Source: Micromonospora thermarum
Lineage (GTDB): Bacteria; Actinomycetota; Actinomycetes; Mycobacteriales; Micromonosporaceae
Assembly: GCF_012034245.1 (NCBI RefSeq)
Contig: NZ_JAATEO010000011.1
Location: 124,001 to 188,000 of the forward strand
Length of the DNA stretch: 64,000 nucleotides
Direction: 5' to 3'
The position numbers and the translations under genes were made by a program. This document shows, piece after piece, positions 1 through 9,703 of the stretch. Numbering within the stretch: the first letter of the stretch is position 1; every line of letters starts with the position of its first letter. The notes beneath the pieces are model-generated. The model had not been told where the DNA came from. It ran no database searches and was given only the letters and a program-made list of their open reading frames with translations.

Positions 1-570
1 GTCGATGCCGAGCGACAGGAGCAGTGAGTTCGCCAGGCCGAAGCGCTCGTTGAAGATGAACTTCCACGCGAAGGCGCTGACGAACGCCGGCACCGCCCAC
101 GGCAGCACCAGCAGCACCCGGTAGAGGCCACGGCCCCACATCGGGCGGTTGAGCATCACGGCCAGGCCGAGCCCGAGGCCGTAGTGGAAGGCGACGCCGA
201 CGAAGGTCCAGATCAGCGTGATGCCGGTCCACTCCCAGAACTTTCCGACCTCGCCGGAGAGGACCTTCAGGTAGTTGTCGAGGCCGACGACCTCCCACTT
301 GTTGGGGTTGTCCTTGCAGACCTCGCTGCCGGTGATCGACTTGGTGCAGATCTCCGCCACCTGGTTGGCCTCGGTGAGGTTGGTGAAGGAGAGCCAGACC
401 CCGCGGAAGAGCGGGTAGAAGATCAGAACCGCCAGGACGATGACGACGGGCAGGACCATCGCCCAGGCGTACCAGTGCTTGTCCCAGCTTCGACGCAGCC
501 GGGACGGTGGTGCGGAGCGGCGGCCGGACGGCGCGGACGCTGGCGCCGGCTCGGCTGTCACAGTGCGCAT
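1..570 (-). CDS. Sugar ABC transporter permease, MalF type (partial, cut by window edge)
   Basis: This is an inner-membrane permease subunit of a carbohydrate ABC importer (binding-protein-dependent, MalF/UgpA type). The first 190 residues are visible. They hold a short basic cytoplasmic N-terminus, TM1 (about residues 38-58, WYAWAMVLPVVIVLAVLIFYP), an extracytoplasmic loop with two cysteines, and two more hydrophobic stretches ending in VLPWAVPAFVSAFAWKFIF, typical of the family. The EAA loop that contacts the ATPase would lie beyond the left edge. The ATG at 570 has an AGGAG about 11 bases upstream. It follows the binding-protein gene on the same strand after a 110-base gap that contains a strong hairpin, so the two probably share a transcript. 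Confidence 0.9.
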   Translation of the reverse strand, partial: MRTVTAEPAPASAPSGRRSAPPSRLRRSWDKHWYAWAMVLPVVIVLAVLIFYPLFRGVWLSFTNLTEANQVAEICTKSITGSEVCKDNPNKWEVVGLDNYLKVLSGEVGKFWEWTGITLIWTFVGVAFHYGLGLGLAVMLNRPMWGRGLYRVLLVLPWAVPAFVSAFAWKFIFNERFGLANSLLLSLGID

Positions 571-596
571 ATCAGCTGTGCTCCTACGGGAGTGAG

Positions 597-639
597 CCGG
601 CAGGGCCGGCGACCGGTCACGGTCGCGCGGCCCTGCCGG
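597..639 (-). other. Intercistronic hairpin between binding-protein and permease genes
   Basis: A perfect 11-bp outer stem (597-607 with 629-639) encloses a perfect 7-bp inner stem (609-615 with 620-626) and a 4-base loop. It lies between the stop of the solute-binding protein gene and the permease start. Such structures commonly protect the 3' end of the abundant binding-protein mRNA and reduce read-through into the permease. That role is inferred; the fold itself is visible in the bases. Confidence 0.7.
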
Positions 640-680
640 GTGCCGAATTGGTCGCCGGCCGCTGCCAGCGCCGACTCAGG

Positions 681-1982
681 TCAGAGACCGTACGAGGTGA
701 CGACCTCTGCCTTGTACTTCTTGGCGACGGCGTCGAGCGCGGCCTTCGGGTCCTTGTTCTGGATCAGGACCTCGGTGGCCATCTGGTCCAGCGGGCCGAA
801 GAACTGACCGGCCTCGGGGATCCACGGGCGGGCCACGGCGGCCTCGACGACCGGCTGGTACGCCGCCACGATCGGGTTGTTCTTCACCGCGTCGAGGTTG
901 TACGCCGACTTGCGGGTCGGCAGCAGGCCGAGCTTCTCGGAGAGGAAGGCCTGCGACTCGGCGGAGCTCATGAACTTCACGAAGGCGACGGCCGCGTCGA
1001 TCTTCTCCTGCGGCATGCCGGACCAGATCGTGTAGTTGTGGCCGCCGACCGGGCCACCCGCCTTGGCGGAGCCGGCCGGGACCGGGGCGATGCCCAGGTT
1101 CTCCAGGCCACCGAAGGCCGGCGCCGACTTGACGTTGTTGACCTCCCACGGACCGTTGATGATCATGGCGACCTTCTTCTCCTTGAAGAGGGTCATCATC
1201 GTGCCGTAGGAGTCGTTGGCGGACGGCTTGGCGGCCGCGCCGCTGGCGATGAGGTCCTTGGCGATCTTCAGCCCGGCGACGTTCTGGTCCGAGCCGACGG
1301 TGATCTTCTTGGACTGGACGTCGACCACGTCGCCGCCCTCGCCGTACATGAACGGCAGCATGAAGTAGCCGGCCGGGTTGATGTAGAGGCCCTCGGCGCC
1401 GGTCTTCTGCTTGATGGTCTGGGCGGCGGTCTTCAGCTCGGCCCAGGTCTTCGGCGGGGTGGAGATGCCGGCCTTGGTCAGCAGCTCCTTGTTGTACATG
1501 AGCGACAGCGTGTCGGTGACCTGCGGGACGCCGTACGTCTTGCCGTCGTACTTGTTCGACGAGAGCGGGGTCTCCAGGAAGTCCGACTCGTCGGCGAGCA
1601 GCTCCGAGCCGTCCAGCGCGTACAGGTAGCCGAGCGAGGCGAACTCCGGCACCCAGGCCACCTCGGCCCGCAGGATGTCCGGCGCGCCCGTCTTGGCCTG
1701 CGCGGCGGTCTTGAACTTGTTCTGGGCCTCACCGAACGGGACCGACTGGTAGTTGATCTTGACGTTCGGGTAGGTCTGGTTGAACTTGGCGATCAGCTCC
1801 TGGAACGCCGGACCCTCGTTCTTCGGGTCGGACGTGTCCCACCAGGTCAGTTCGGCCTTGAGGGCTGCGGGATCCGCCTTCGGCTGCTCCTCCGACTTCT
1901 TGTCCTCCCCGCCGCAGGCGGCGAGGGCGAGAGCAAGGGTGGTGGAGGCGAGAACGGCGATCCCCTTGGCTGTGCGACGCAT
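681..1982 (-). CDS. Extracellular sugar-binding lipoprotein, MalE-like (433 aa)
   Basis: This is a substrate-capture lipoprotein for a maltose/maltodextrin or alpha-glucoside ABC importer (SBP_bac_1 cluster). The N-terminus MRRTAKGIAVLAS is followed by a hydrophobic core and the lipobox LALAAC, so C23 would be lipidated. The mature part carries family features: LTWWDTSD at the start, a FKEKKVAMIINGPWEV block near the hinge and the WSGMPQEK region. The ATG at 1982 is preferred over an upstream in-frame start at 2027 because it gives a proper lipoprotein signal and has AGGAG just upstream. Divergent to the LacI regulator and next to a GH13 glucosidase, it most likely binds maltodextrins or another alpha-glucoside; the exact sugar cannot be read from sequence. 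Confidence 0.93.
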   Translation of the reverse strand: MRRTAKGIAVLASTTLALALAACGGEDKKSEEQPKADPAALKAELTWWDTSDPKNEGPAFQELIAKFNQTYPNVKINYQSVPFGEAQNKFKTAAQAKTGAPDILRAEVAWVPEFASLGYLYALDGSELLADESDFLETPLSSNKYDGKTYGVPQVTDTLSLMYNKELLTKAGISTPPKTWAELKTAAQTIKQKTGAEGLYINPAGYFMLPFMYGEGGDVVDVQSKKITVGSDQNVAGLKIAKDLIASGAAAKPSANDSYGTMMTLFKEKKVAMIINGPWEVNNVKSAPAFGGLENLGIAPVPAGSAKAGGPVGGHNYTIWSGMPQEKIDAAVAFVKFMSSAESQAFLSEKLGLLPTRKSAYNLDAVKNNPIVAAYQPVVEAAVARPWIPEAGQFFGPLDQMATEVLIQNKDPKAALDAVAKKYKAEVVTSYGL

Positions 1983-2332
1983 GTTCGCTCCTAGATTGCC
2001 TGCCGGGTATCGGCGGGACAGTAGCAAGAAGTTTCCGGATTAGAAACCCCTTGCGAACGCCCTTGCAACAACCGATCCCGTCTTGTCATCTGACGATCCC
2101 TCGCTTGGGGCCTTTGGGACAAACCGCACCCGCTGAAGGTGTCCCAGATCCCACCTCGGTGACCACCGCGAGACCCTGTGTCACCTGCCCGTCCTCGATC
2201 GGCCACCGCCGGGGCACCCTCGGCGCCGCCCCGGCGGCGAGCGACCACGCCCGCGAAGGATCACTCCTGCTCGAACGTGCAAGAACTTGCGGGCCACTGC
2301 GCAAGAACCACTCAGTGAGCTACAGTGCCGCC
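1983..2332. promoter_or_regulatory. Divergent control region between binding-protein and lacI genes, with CTTGC/GCAAG operators
   Basis: This 350-base gene-free stretch holds two clusters of likely LacI-family operator half-sites. On the binding-protein side, CTTGCGA (2050-2056) and CTTGCAA (2062-2068) form a direct repeat spaced 12 bases start to start. On the lacI side, GCAAG-AA-CTTGC (2279-2290) is an inverted repeat followed by TGCGCAAG (2298-2305). The same motif recurs as a perfect palindrome ahead of the glucosidase gene. From memory it resembles the CTTGCAG repeats described at Streptomyces malE promoters. This implies repression of the transporter and self-regulation of lacI. Confidence 0.65.
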
Positions 2333-3409
2333 ATGCGCGCTCGACTGTCCGACATCGCCCAACAGGCCGAAGTCAGCGAGGCCACGGTGTCGCGGGTGCT
2401 CAACGACCGCCCCGGGGTGGCCCCCGAGACCCGGCAGGCCGTCCTGACCGCCCTCGACGTGCTCGGCTACGAGCGCCCGGCCCGGCTGCGCAAGCGCAGC
2501 GCCGGCCTGGTCGGCCTGGTCGTCCCGGAGCTCGACAACCCGATCTTCCCGGCCTTCGCGCAGATCATCGAGTCCGCGCTGGCCCCCACCGGCTACACCC
2601 CGGTGCTGTGCACGCAGACCCCGGGCGGCGTCCGCGAGGACGAGTACGTGGAGATGCTGCTGGACCGCCAGGTCTCGGGCATCATCTTCGTCTCCGGCCT
2701 GCACGCCGACACCGCCGCCGACCACGACCGGTACCGCGCGCTGACCGCCCGGCCGCTGCCGGTCGTCATGATCAACGGGTACGCCTCGGGCATCCCGGCG
2801 CCCTTCGTCTCCTGCGACGACCGGGAGGCGGCCGACCTGGCCGTCGCACACCTGGCCGCGCTGGGGCACCGGCGGATCGGCCTGATCACCGGGCCGGACC
2901 GGTTCGTCCCGGTGCAGCGCAAGGTCACCGGCTACAAGGCCGCGATGAAGCGTCTCGGCGTGTCCGACGACGAGCTGGCCGAGCTGACCGAGCTCTCCCT
3001 GTTCGGGGTGGAGGGCGGCGAGGCCGCCGCCGCCCGGCTGCTCGACCGCGGCGTCACCGGCATCGTCTGCGGCTCCGACCTCATGGCGCTCGGCGCGATC
3101 CGGGCCGCCCGCCAGCGGGGCCTGTCCGTTCCGGACGACCTGTCCGTCGTCGGGTACGACGACTCCCCGCTGATGGCGTTCACCGACCCGCCGCTGACCA
3201 CTATGCGCCAGCCGGTGGCCGCGATGGCGGTGGCCGCCGTCCGCGCCCTGGTCGACGAGATCAACGGGCACGCCGCTCCCCACTCGGAGTACCTGTTCCG
3301 TCCTGAGCTGGTGGTTCGCGGCTCGACCGCCGTCGCCCGGGCGGCCGCCGCCGACGGCGGCCCCAAGCGGCAGCGCCCGGCGCCGTCCGCCCTGGCCGTC
3401 TCGGCCTGA
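2333..3409 (+). CDS. LacI-family transcriptional regulator (358 aa)
   Basis: This is a sugar-responsive DNA-binding repressor. Residues 1-50 form the LacI helix-turn-helix and hinge (RLSDIAQQAEVSEATVSRVLNDRPGV). Residues 60-340 form the periplasmic-binding-like effector domain (GLVVPELDNPIFPAFAQIIE, GYDDSPLMAFTDPPLTT). The ATG at 2333 starts directly at the HTH; a GTG at 2315 is also in frame, and the longer upstream reading is not credible for this family. It is divergent from the binding-protein operon and upstream of the GH13 gene, with matching operators ahead of all three, so it is the probable local regulator of alpha-glucoside use (MalR/AglR-like). The inducer is not known. Confidence 0.93.
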   Translation: MRARLSDIAQQAEVSEATVSRVLNDRPGVAPETRQAVLTALDVLGYERPARLRKRSAGLVGLVVPELDNPIFPAFAQIIESALAPTGYTPVLCTQTPGGVREDEYVEMLLDRQVSGIIFVSGLHADTAADHDRYRALTARPLPVVMINGYASGIPAPFVSCDDREAADLAVAHLAALGHRRIGLITGPDRFVPVQRKVTGYKAAMKRLGVSDDELAELTELSLFGVEGGEAAAARLLDRGVTGIVCGSDLMALGAIRAARQRGLSVPDDLSVVGYDDSPLMAFTDPPLTTMRQPVAAMAVAAVRALVDEINGHAAPHSEYLFRPELVVRGSTAVARAAAADGGPKRQRPAPSALAVSA

Positions 3410-3423
3410 CCCGTCGCCGTACC

Positions 3424-3451
3424 CGGCCGGACCGTTCCCGCGGTCCGGCCG
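3424..3451 (+). terminator. Hairpin terminator after lacI
   Basis: A perfect 11-bp stem (3424-3434 with 3441-3451) and a 6-base loop lie 15 bases after the lacI stop. No U-run follows, as is common in actinomycetes. Confidence 0.65.
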
Positions 3452-3516
3452 TCGCCGTCCCGTGCGGTCACCGCCGGTCCGTCCTCGGCCCGGGTACGGC
3501 GTGACGGCCGTCATCT

Positions 3517-3545
3517 CTTGCGCAAGGAATGCTTGACTCTTGCAG
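3517..3545. promoter_or_regulatory. LacI-type operator ahead of the GH13 gene
   Basis: The perfect 10-bp palindrome CTTGCGCAAG (3517-3526) is followed by CTTGCAG (3539-3545), 90 bases before the glucosidase start. A TTGACT (3533-3538) between them could be a -35 box, in which case repressor binding would block the promoter. The motif matches the half-sites at 2050-2068 and 2279-2305. Confidence 0.65.
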
Positions 3546-3634
3546 TCGGGGAACGGCACCCTTGACAGACGTCCGCGCTCCCATCACCCCGCGTGGACCC
3601 CGCCGTCCCGCGCCACAGAACGGGGAACGCCTCG

Positions 3635-5269
3635 ATGACCCCCAGCAACCCCACCCCGCTGACCTCCGACGACGACTGGTGGCGCTCCGCGGTCGTCTAC
3701 CAGGTCTACGTCCGCAGCTTCGCCGACTCGAACGGCGACGGCATCGGCGACCTGCAGGGGATCCGGCAGCGCCTGCCGTACCTGCGCGACCTCGGGGTGG
3801 ACGCGCTCTGGCTGACGCCCTTCTACACCTCACCGATGATCGACGGCGGGTACGACGTCGCCGACTACCGGGACGTCGACCCCATGTTCGGCACCCTCAC
3901 CGACTTCGACGAGATGATCACCGACGCCCACGCCCTGGGCCTGCGGATCATCGTCGACCTGGTACCGAACCACACCTCCAGCCGGCACGTCTGGTTCCAG
4001 GCCGCGCTGGCCGCCGGCCCCGGTTCCCCGGAACGCGAGCGCTACCTGTTCGCCGAGGGCAAGGGCGCGAACGGCGAGCTGCCCCCGAACGACTGGGAGA
4101 GCATCTTCGGCGGCCCCGCCTGGACGCGGGTCGAGGACGGCCAGTGGTACCTGCACCTGTTCGACCCGGCCCAGCCCGACCTGAACTGGCGCCACCCGGA
4201 GGTCCGCGCCGAGTTCGAGGACGTGCTCCGGTTCTGGCTGGACCGCGGGGTCGACGGCTTCCGGATCGACGTGGCCCACGGGATGATCAAGGCCGAAGGG
4301 CTGCCGGACGTCGGCTTCAGCAGCATGACCACCGGCCAGCGCCAGGTCGAGCTGCTCGGCAAGGGTCGCCTGCCGTACTTCGACCAGGACGAGGTCCACG
4401 ACATCTACCGCTCCTGGCGCCCGATCCTGGACAGCTACCCGGGTGGCCGGATGGCGGTCGCCGAGGCCTGGGCCGAGACGCCGCAGCGGCTGGCCCGCTA
4501 CATCGGCCCGGACGAGCTGCACCAGGCCTTCAGCTTCGACTTCCTCGACGCCACCTGGACGGCCGACTCGTTCCGCAAGGTCGTCGACACCGCACTGGCC
4601 GAGTCGACCATCGTCGGCGCTCCGACCACCTGGGTCCTCTCCAACCACGACAAGCAGCGGCACGTCACCCGCTACGGGGACGGCCCCGAGGGGCTGCGCC
4701 GTGCCCGCGCGGCGACGCTGCTGATGCTCGCGCTGCCCGGCTGCGCCTACCTCTACCAGGGCGAGGAGCTGGGCCTGCCGGAGGTGCTCGACCTGCCGGA
4801 CGAGCTGCGCCAGGACCCCGCGTTCCTGCGGACCGGCGAGAGCCGGGACGGCTGCCGGGTGCCGATCCCGTGGAGCGGCGAGCTGGCCCCGTACGGCTTC
4901 GGGCCCGAAGGCTGCGAGCTGAGCTGGCTGCCGGCCCCCGCGACCTGGCGGGAGCTGTCGGTCGCCGCCCAGAGCGGCGTGCCCGGCTCGACGCTGGAGC
5001 TGTACCGCGCGGCACTGCGGATCCGCCGGACGCACCCGGCGCTGTCCGCCGCCGCCTCCGGGATCACCTGGCTGGAGACCGAGCCGGGCGTGCTCGCCTT
5101 CACCCGCACCGCCGGTGACACCGTGCTGACCTGCGTGGTGAACATCAGCGGCGCGCCGGCCCTGATCGACGGGTACGGCGACCCGGTCGTCGCCAGCGAG
5201 ACGCTCACCCGTCAGGGCTCCGCCCACGTGCTCCCGGTCGACGCCGCCGCCTGGTTCGAACGGCGCTGA
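3635..5269 (+). CDS. GH13 alpha-glucosidase / oligo-1,6-glucosidase type (544 aa)
   Basis: This cytoplasmic glycoside hydrolase of family 13 hydrolyses the alpha-glucosides imported by the adjacent ABC system. All four conserved GH13 regions are visible: DLVPNHTS (108-115), [10 protein letters not shown] with nucleophile D212, AEAW with acid/base E277, and LSNHD with transition-state D339. A calcium-site-like loop [10 protein letters not shown] (31-40) and the QPDLNW motif (180-185) are typical of the oligo-1,6-glucosidase/alpha-glucosidase subgroup. There is no signal peptide. The ATG at 3635 has GGGGA 8 bases upstream. Linkage preference (alpha-1,4 or alpha-1,6) is uncertain. Confidence 0.93.
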   Translation: MTPSNPTPLTSDDDWWRSAVVYQVYVRSFADSNGDGIGDLQGIRQRLPYLRDLGVDALWLTPFYTSPMIDGGYDVADYRDVDPMFGTLTDFDEMITDAHALGLRIIVDLVPNHTSSRHVWFQAALAAGPGSPERERYLFAEGKGANGELPPNDWESIFGGPAWTRVEDGQWYLHLFDPAQPDLNWRHPEVRAEFEDVLRFWLDRGVDGFRIDVAHGMIKAEGLPDVGFSSMTTGQRQVELLGKGRLPYFDQDEVHDIYRSWRPILDSYPGGRMAVAEAWAETPQRLARYIGPDELHQAFSFDFLDATWTADSFRKVVDTALAESTIVGAPTTWVLSNHDKQRHVTRYGDGPEGLRRARAATLLMLALPGCAYLYQGEELGLPEVLDLPDELRQDPAFLRTGESRDGCRVPIPWSGELAPYGFGPEGCELSWLPAPATWRELSVAAQSGVPGSTLELYRAALRIRRTHPALSAAASGITWLETEPGVLAFTRTAGDTVLTCVVNISGAPALIDGYGDPVVASETLTRQGSAHVLPVDAAAWFERR

Positions 5270-5361
5270 GCGGGTAAGCCCACATCGACCTGGTCGTCCG
5301 TCGTGCTCCGCGCCGCCGGGCGACTGGGCAACCGACCCCTTGTGGTGGGGGGTGAGGTGGC

Positions 5362-5397
5362 GCCGGCGCCTCGGGAATTCGTTCCCGGGGCGCCGGT
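5362..5397. terminator. Long hairpin with TTCG tetraloop
   Basis: A 16-bp stem (5362-5377 with 5382-5397, two G-T pairs) is capped by a stable TTCG tetraloop. It lies between the convergent GH13 gene and the following minus-strand gene, so it can serve as a terminator for either strand. No T-run is present. Confidence 0.7.
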
Positions 5398-5473
5398 GTC
5401 CATCCACGACGCGCGTCGATGCGTCGAAGCGCGCACGAGTCGCGGCGGCGGCACGGCGACCGCCAGCCCGGGG

Positions 5474-5917
5474 TCAGCCGCCGGCACCCGGGAGCCGGGC
5501 CGCGATGCGGCCGAAGCCCGCCCGCAGCTCGGCCTCGGTCGGCGGCGCCGCCGGACCGGTCCGCCGGTCCCGCTCGGCCGCCGCCTCCAGTTCCTCGTCG
5601 ATCGTGTCCTCGTAGTCGCCGTACAGGTCGGCGCTGTCGACCTGCGCCGCCTCGTCCTCGGCGGCGATCTGGGCGGCGGCGATCTCGCTACGGATCTCGT
5701 CGACCGAGACGGCGGGCAGCAGCGGCTCGACGACCGCCATCAACTGCTCCTCCGCGACGACCGCCTCGGCGAGGGCCAGCGCGTGCCCACGCTCGTACGG
5801 GCCGCAGACCACCGGCTCCCACTCGTCGGCGTCGCCGAGCGGACCGAAGGTGATGATCCACGGCAGGTCGAGCATCGGCGAGTCGTCCGGCAGGTCGAGT
5901 GTCACGAGAGCGCCCAC
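5474..5917 (-). CDS. Conserved hypothetical protein (147 aa)
   Basis: I do not recognise a named family. The protein is acidic and soluble with no signal or membrane segment. The N-terminal half (LPWIITFGPLGDADEWEPVVCGPYERGHALALAEAVVA) looks like a small alpha/beta fold. The C-terminal half is Ala/Glu-rich and probably helical, ending in LRAGFGRIAARLPGAGG. It faces the SRPBCC and GntR genes in the same direction but is separated from them by about 70 bases. The type seems common among actinomycetes, though that is recollection only. Confidence 0.7.
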   Translation of the reverse strand: MGALVTLDLPDDSPMLDLPWIITFGPLGDADEWEPVVCGPYERGHALALAEAVVAEEQLMAVVEPLLPAVSVDEIRSEIAAAQIAAEDEAAQVDSADLYGDYEDTIDEELEAAAERDRRTGPAAPPTEAELRAGFGRIAARLPGAGG

Positions 5918-5986
5918 CCGCCCATCATCGTCCGGGCAGGGAGCGCGACGTGCCCGGTTCGCCGGCCTCGTCGCTTGTTCGGGGTG

Positions 5987-6643
5987 TCACATGATCGACT
6001 CTGTGCCGGCGGCGAGCGGCGTCCAGCGGGCGGCCCAGACCCGCTCCAGGTGGGCCGCCCCGGCGTCGTCGATGCCGTACGCGCTGACCGTCAGGCTGAC
6101 CGGGCCCGGCTCCGGATCGTCCAGCGGGCGCTCGGCCGTCGCCGCCAGCAACCGGCCGTCGGGATCGACCACGATCCGCTGTCGCGGGCTGTGGAACCAC
6201 TCCTCGGTCGACCCGGCCGTCCCGAGCACCGCCATCAGGTCGCGACCCGTCCCCGTGCCGGTCAGGTAGGCCGTCCGGCGCTGGCCCTCCGGCCGGCACT
6301 CGAGCAGGAAGCGCAGCTGGGCGAAGAACGTGCGCCAGCCCTCCGCGATCGCCTGCTGCTCGGCGGCCGCGGCGTCGTCGGCCGGGGCCGGCAGTACGGC
6401 GCTCAGCCGGGTCACGTCGCCGTCGGGGTCGAGCCGCAGCTCCGAGCCGTCGGACATCGAGATCCGGTCCGGTGGCCGGGGTGTCGCGTGGTCGACGAAG
6501 ATGAACCGGATCTCGTCGTCGAGCCCGTCGTAATCCCAGCCGAACCACTGCCGGATCTCCTCGGGCACGGTCAGGGCCGACCAGACCCGCTCCGGCGGTG
6601 CGTGCACGCTCGTCTCGACGAGGGTGCCGTCCGAGTCGGTCAT
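5987..6643 (-). CDS. SRPBCC (AHSA1/START-like) domain protein (218 aa)
   Basis: This is a small hydrophobic-ligand-binding fold of the SRPBCC superfamily. The N-terminal signature is clear (VETSVHAPPERVWSALTVPEEIRQWFGWDYDGLDDEIRF), followed by a predicted helix with GWRTFFAQLRFLLE. No catalytic residues can be assigned; such proteins often act as chaperone-like, ligand-binding or stress-response partners. It lies 30 bases downstream of a short GntR regulator on the same strand and could be its target. The last third (from about residue 150) seems to be an extra segment beyond the usual 150-residue domain. Confidence 0.8.
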   Translation of the reverse strand: MTDSDGTLVETSVHAPPERVWSALTVPEEIRQWFGWDYDGLDDEIRFIFVDHATPRPPDRISMSDGSELRLDPDGDVTRLSAVLPAPADDAAAAEQQAIAEGWRTFFAQLRFLLECRPEGQRRTAYLTGTGTGRDLMAVLGTAGSTEEWFHSPRQRIVVDPDGRLLAATAERPLDDPEPGPVSLTVSAYGIDDAGAAHLERVWAARWTPLAAGTESIM

Positions 6644-6673
6644 CGATGTCCTCCTGCCTCGACGCGGGCGCGG

Positions 6674-7039
6674 TCAGCCGGTTCGTGCCTCGATCGCGGC
6701 CCGGACCAGGCCGAGCGCCGTCTCCGGCGCCACCCCCAGCCGGGCCGCCTCCACCGCGTACTCGCCCGCGGCCCGCTGCAACCGGTCCGTCGCATCATCG
6801 CGGCCGGGTGCGACAACCGTGCCGTGCCGGCCCCGGGTCTCCACCAGCCCGGCCGCCTCCAGCTCCCGGTACGCCCGGGCCACCGTGTTGACCGCCAGGC
6901 CGAGGTCCGCGGCGAGCTGGCGGACCGTGGGCAGCCGCGTGCCGACCGGCAGCCGACCGTCCCCCACCTGCTCCGCGATCCGCGCACGCACCTGCTCGTA
7001 CGGCGGCACCGACGAGCGCGGGTCGATCAGGATCCGCAC
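6674..7039 (-). CDS. Short GntR-family regulator, YtrA type (121 aa)
   Basis: This is a DNA-binding regulator with an N-terminal winged helix (PYEQVRARIAEQVGDGRLPVGTRLPTVRQLAADLGLAVNTVARAYRELEAAGLVETRGRHGTVV) and a short C-terminal helical tail, the layout of the YtrA subgroup that often controls ABC transporters or membrane proteins. The GTG at 7039 is chosen because GGGAGG precedes it. It lies 21 bases after the yihY-like gene and 30 bases before the SRPBCC gene, suggesting a three-gene unit. Confidence 0.9.
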   Translation of the reverse strand: MRILIDPRSSVPPYEQVRARIAEQVGDGRLPVGTRLPTVRQLAADLGLAVNTVARAYRELEAAGLVETRGRHGTVVAPGRDDATDRLQRAAGEYAVEAARLGVAPETALGLVRAAIEARTG

Positions 7040-7060
7040 GTGTGCCCTCCCTTTCCCCGT

Positions 7061-7984
7061 TCAGCCGGCCCCACCCGGGGTTCCGGGCTCGATCTCCTCG
7101 TCCAGGTCGACCGGTACCGGCCCCTCCGCCAGGTCCACCACCCGCCCCCGCTGGCTGGTCGCGGCCAGGGCCGCGCCGAACAGCACGAGCTGGTTGAGCA
7201 GGTACAGGTAGAGCAGCAGGCCCACCGCGCCGGCCACCACCGTGTACGCCGGGTTCCGCTCGGTCCGCACCACGTAGTAGCGCCCCACGGTGTTGAGCAG
7301 CGTGATGCCGACCGCCACCAGCAGCACGACCGGACGCAGCCGGACCCGGCTGATCCGCAGCCGCGGCACCGCCACCAGCAGCAGGGTGGCGAGCACCATG
7401 TTCACCAGTATGCTGAGCACCGCGCTGACGGTGGTCAGACCGACGGAACCGGTGCTGCGCAGCAGGAAGCGCAGGAGTGCCTCCAGCGTGTCGACGGCGG
7501 CCACCGAGACGCCGAGCAGCACGAAGACGATCAACAGCACGCCGAGGTCGACCAGCCGGCGGACGACCAGGTTGCCCGGCTGCTGGTTGAGGCCGTACAT
7601 GAGCCGCTGCGAGGACCGGATCGCCTCCACCCACCCGATCCCGGTGAACGCGAGGATGACCAGGCCGACCACCCCGACCGTGCCGCTGTCCTCGGCGATC
7701 TGCACCGGGTCGAGGAACGGCAGGTTCTCCCGGAGGAAGTCGGCCGCCGCCGCGCTGACCTCGTCGTTGTCCTCCAGGATCGCGCCGAAGACGGAGTACG
7801 CGACCAGGGCGAGCGCGAACACCGCGAAGAAGCCGTAGTAGGCGATCGCGGCGGCCAGCCGGCCGCCGAGCAGGTCGGTGTAGAGCACGCCGGCCCGCCA
7901 CACGTGGTCGAAGGCGTCGGAGCGGCGGCGGGCGGCGTCGATCCGCGCACCGATGGTCGCCTCGACGCGCCCGAACACGTTCAC
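7061..7984 (-). CDS. YihY/BrkB family inner-membrane protein (307 aa)
   Basis: An integral membrane protein of the YihY/virulence factor BrkB family (formerly mis-named ribonuclease BN), with about six membrane segments beginning near residue 43 (GGRLAAAIAYYGFFAVFALALVAYSVFG). The conserved AIAYYGFFA, GWVEAIRSSQRLMYG and NTVGRYYVVRTERNPAYTVVAGAVGLLLYLYL blocks identify the family. The cytoplasmic C-terminus is acidic. Biochemical function is not established for the family. It is the first gene of a likely unit with the downstream GntR and SRPBCC genes. Confidence 0.9.
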   Translation of the reverse strand: MNVFGRVEATIGARIDAARRRSDAFDHVWRAGVLYTDLLGGRLAAAIAYYGFFAVFALALVAYSVFGAILEDNDEVSAAAADFLRENLPFLDPVQIAEDSGTVGVVGLVILAFTGIGWVEAIRSSQRLMYGLNQQPGNLVVRRLVDLGVLLIVFVLLGVSVAAVDTLEALLRFLLRSTGSVGLTTVSAVLSILVNMVLATLLLVAVPRLRISRVRLRPVVLLVAVGITLLNTVGRYYVVRTERNPAYTVVAGAVGLLLYLYLLNQLVLFGAALAATSQRGRVVDLAEGPVPVDLDEEIEPGTPGGAG

Positions 7985-8038
7985 GCCGTCATCCTCGCCG
8001 ATCTCCCGCCCGCGCGGGGTGAACCGACCGCCGCCGTG

Positions 8039-8617
8039 TCAGCCGCCGAGTCGGAAGTCCCGACGCGGCTGCCACCGCGCCTGCCCGCTGTGCGAGAAGA
8101 GGGTGAACGCCTCCACCTCGAACATCGCCGAGAAGTCGGCCAGGTCCTCGTACACCTTGTCCAGCGCCTCCGGCACGACATCCTGCGCGACGGTGACGTG
8201 CGGGTGGTACGGGAAGCGCGTCTCGCGGTGCAGCTCGGGCGCGGCGCGGATCGCGGCGGCGAGCAGCTCGCACTCGCTGATCCCGGCGGCCACCGCCACG
8301 AACACCACCTGGGTGACCGGCCGGAACGTGCCGGTGCCCCGCAGGTGCAGGGTGAACGGCAGGTGGGCGGCGGCGACCGCGTCGAGGTGCCGCTCGACGG
8401 CCGGGAGCGTGACGACCGGGATCTCGGTCGGCCCGAGCAGCGTCACGTGCGCCGGGACGGCCTGCGGGTCACCGGCCTCCACGCGGCGCCGGGTGAGCAT
8501 GCTGCCCCACGGCTCGGGGATGTCCACGGCGATGCCGATCTGGATGGTGCCGTCGGACGCCGGCGCCCCGTCCCCTTGATCCACGCTCCGCGCCACCCCT
8601 CCGGCCACCGACTCCAC
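8039..8617 (-). CDS. 2H phosphoesterase, LigT / 2'-5' RNA ligase family (192 aa)
   Basis: A 2H-superfamily phosphoesterase with both catalytic HxT motifs in view: HVTLLGP (about residue 51) and HPHVTVAQ (about residue 135). Relatives are annotated as 2'-5' RNA ligases or cyclic phosphodiesterases acting on RNA ends or cyclic nucleotides; the physiological substrate is unknown. The first 20 residues are non-conserved, so a start nearer the IQIGIAVDIPEPW segment is possible. It lies 27 bases downstream of trpS on the same strand. Confidence 0.85.
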   Translation of the reverse strand: MESVAGGVARSVDQGDGAPASDGTIQIGIAVDIPEPWGSMLTRRRVEAGDPQAVPAHVTLLGPTEIPVVTLPAVERHLDAVAAAHLPFTLHLRGTGTFRPVTQVVFVAVAAGISECELLAAAIRAAPELHRETRFPYHPHVTVAQDVVPEALDKVYEDLADFSAMFEVEAFTLFSHSGQARWQPRRDFRLGG

Positions 8618-8644
8618 GACCCACCCGTACCGTCGGCCGCGGCG

Positions 8645-9703
<1,059 letters not shown>

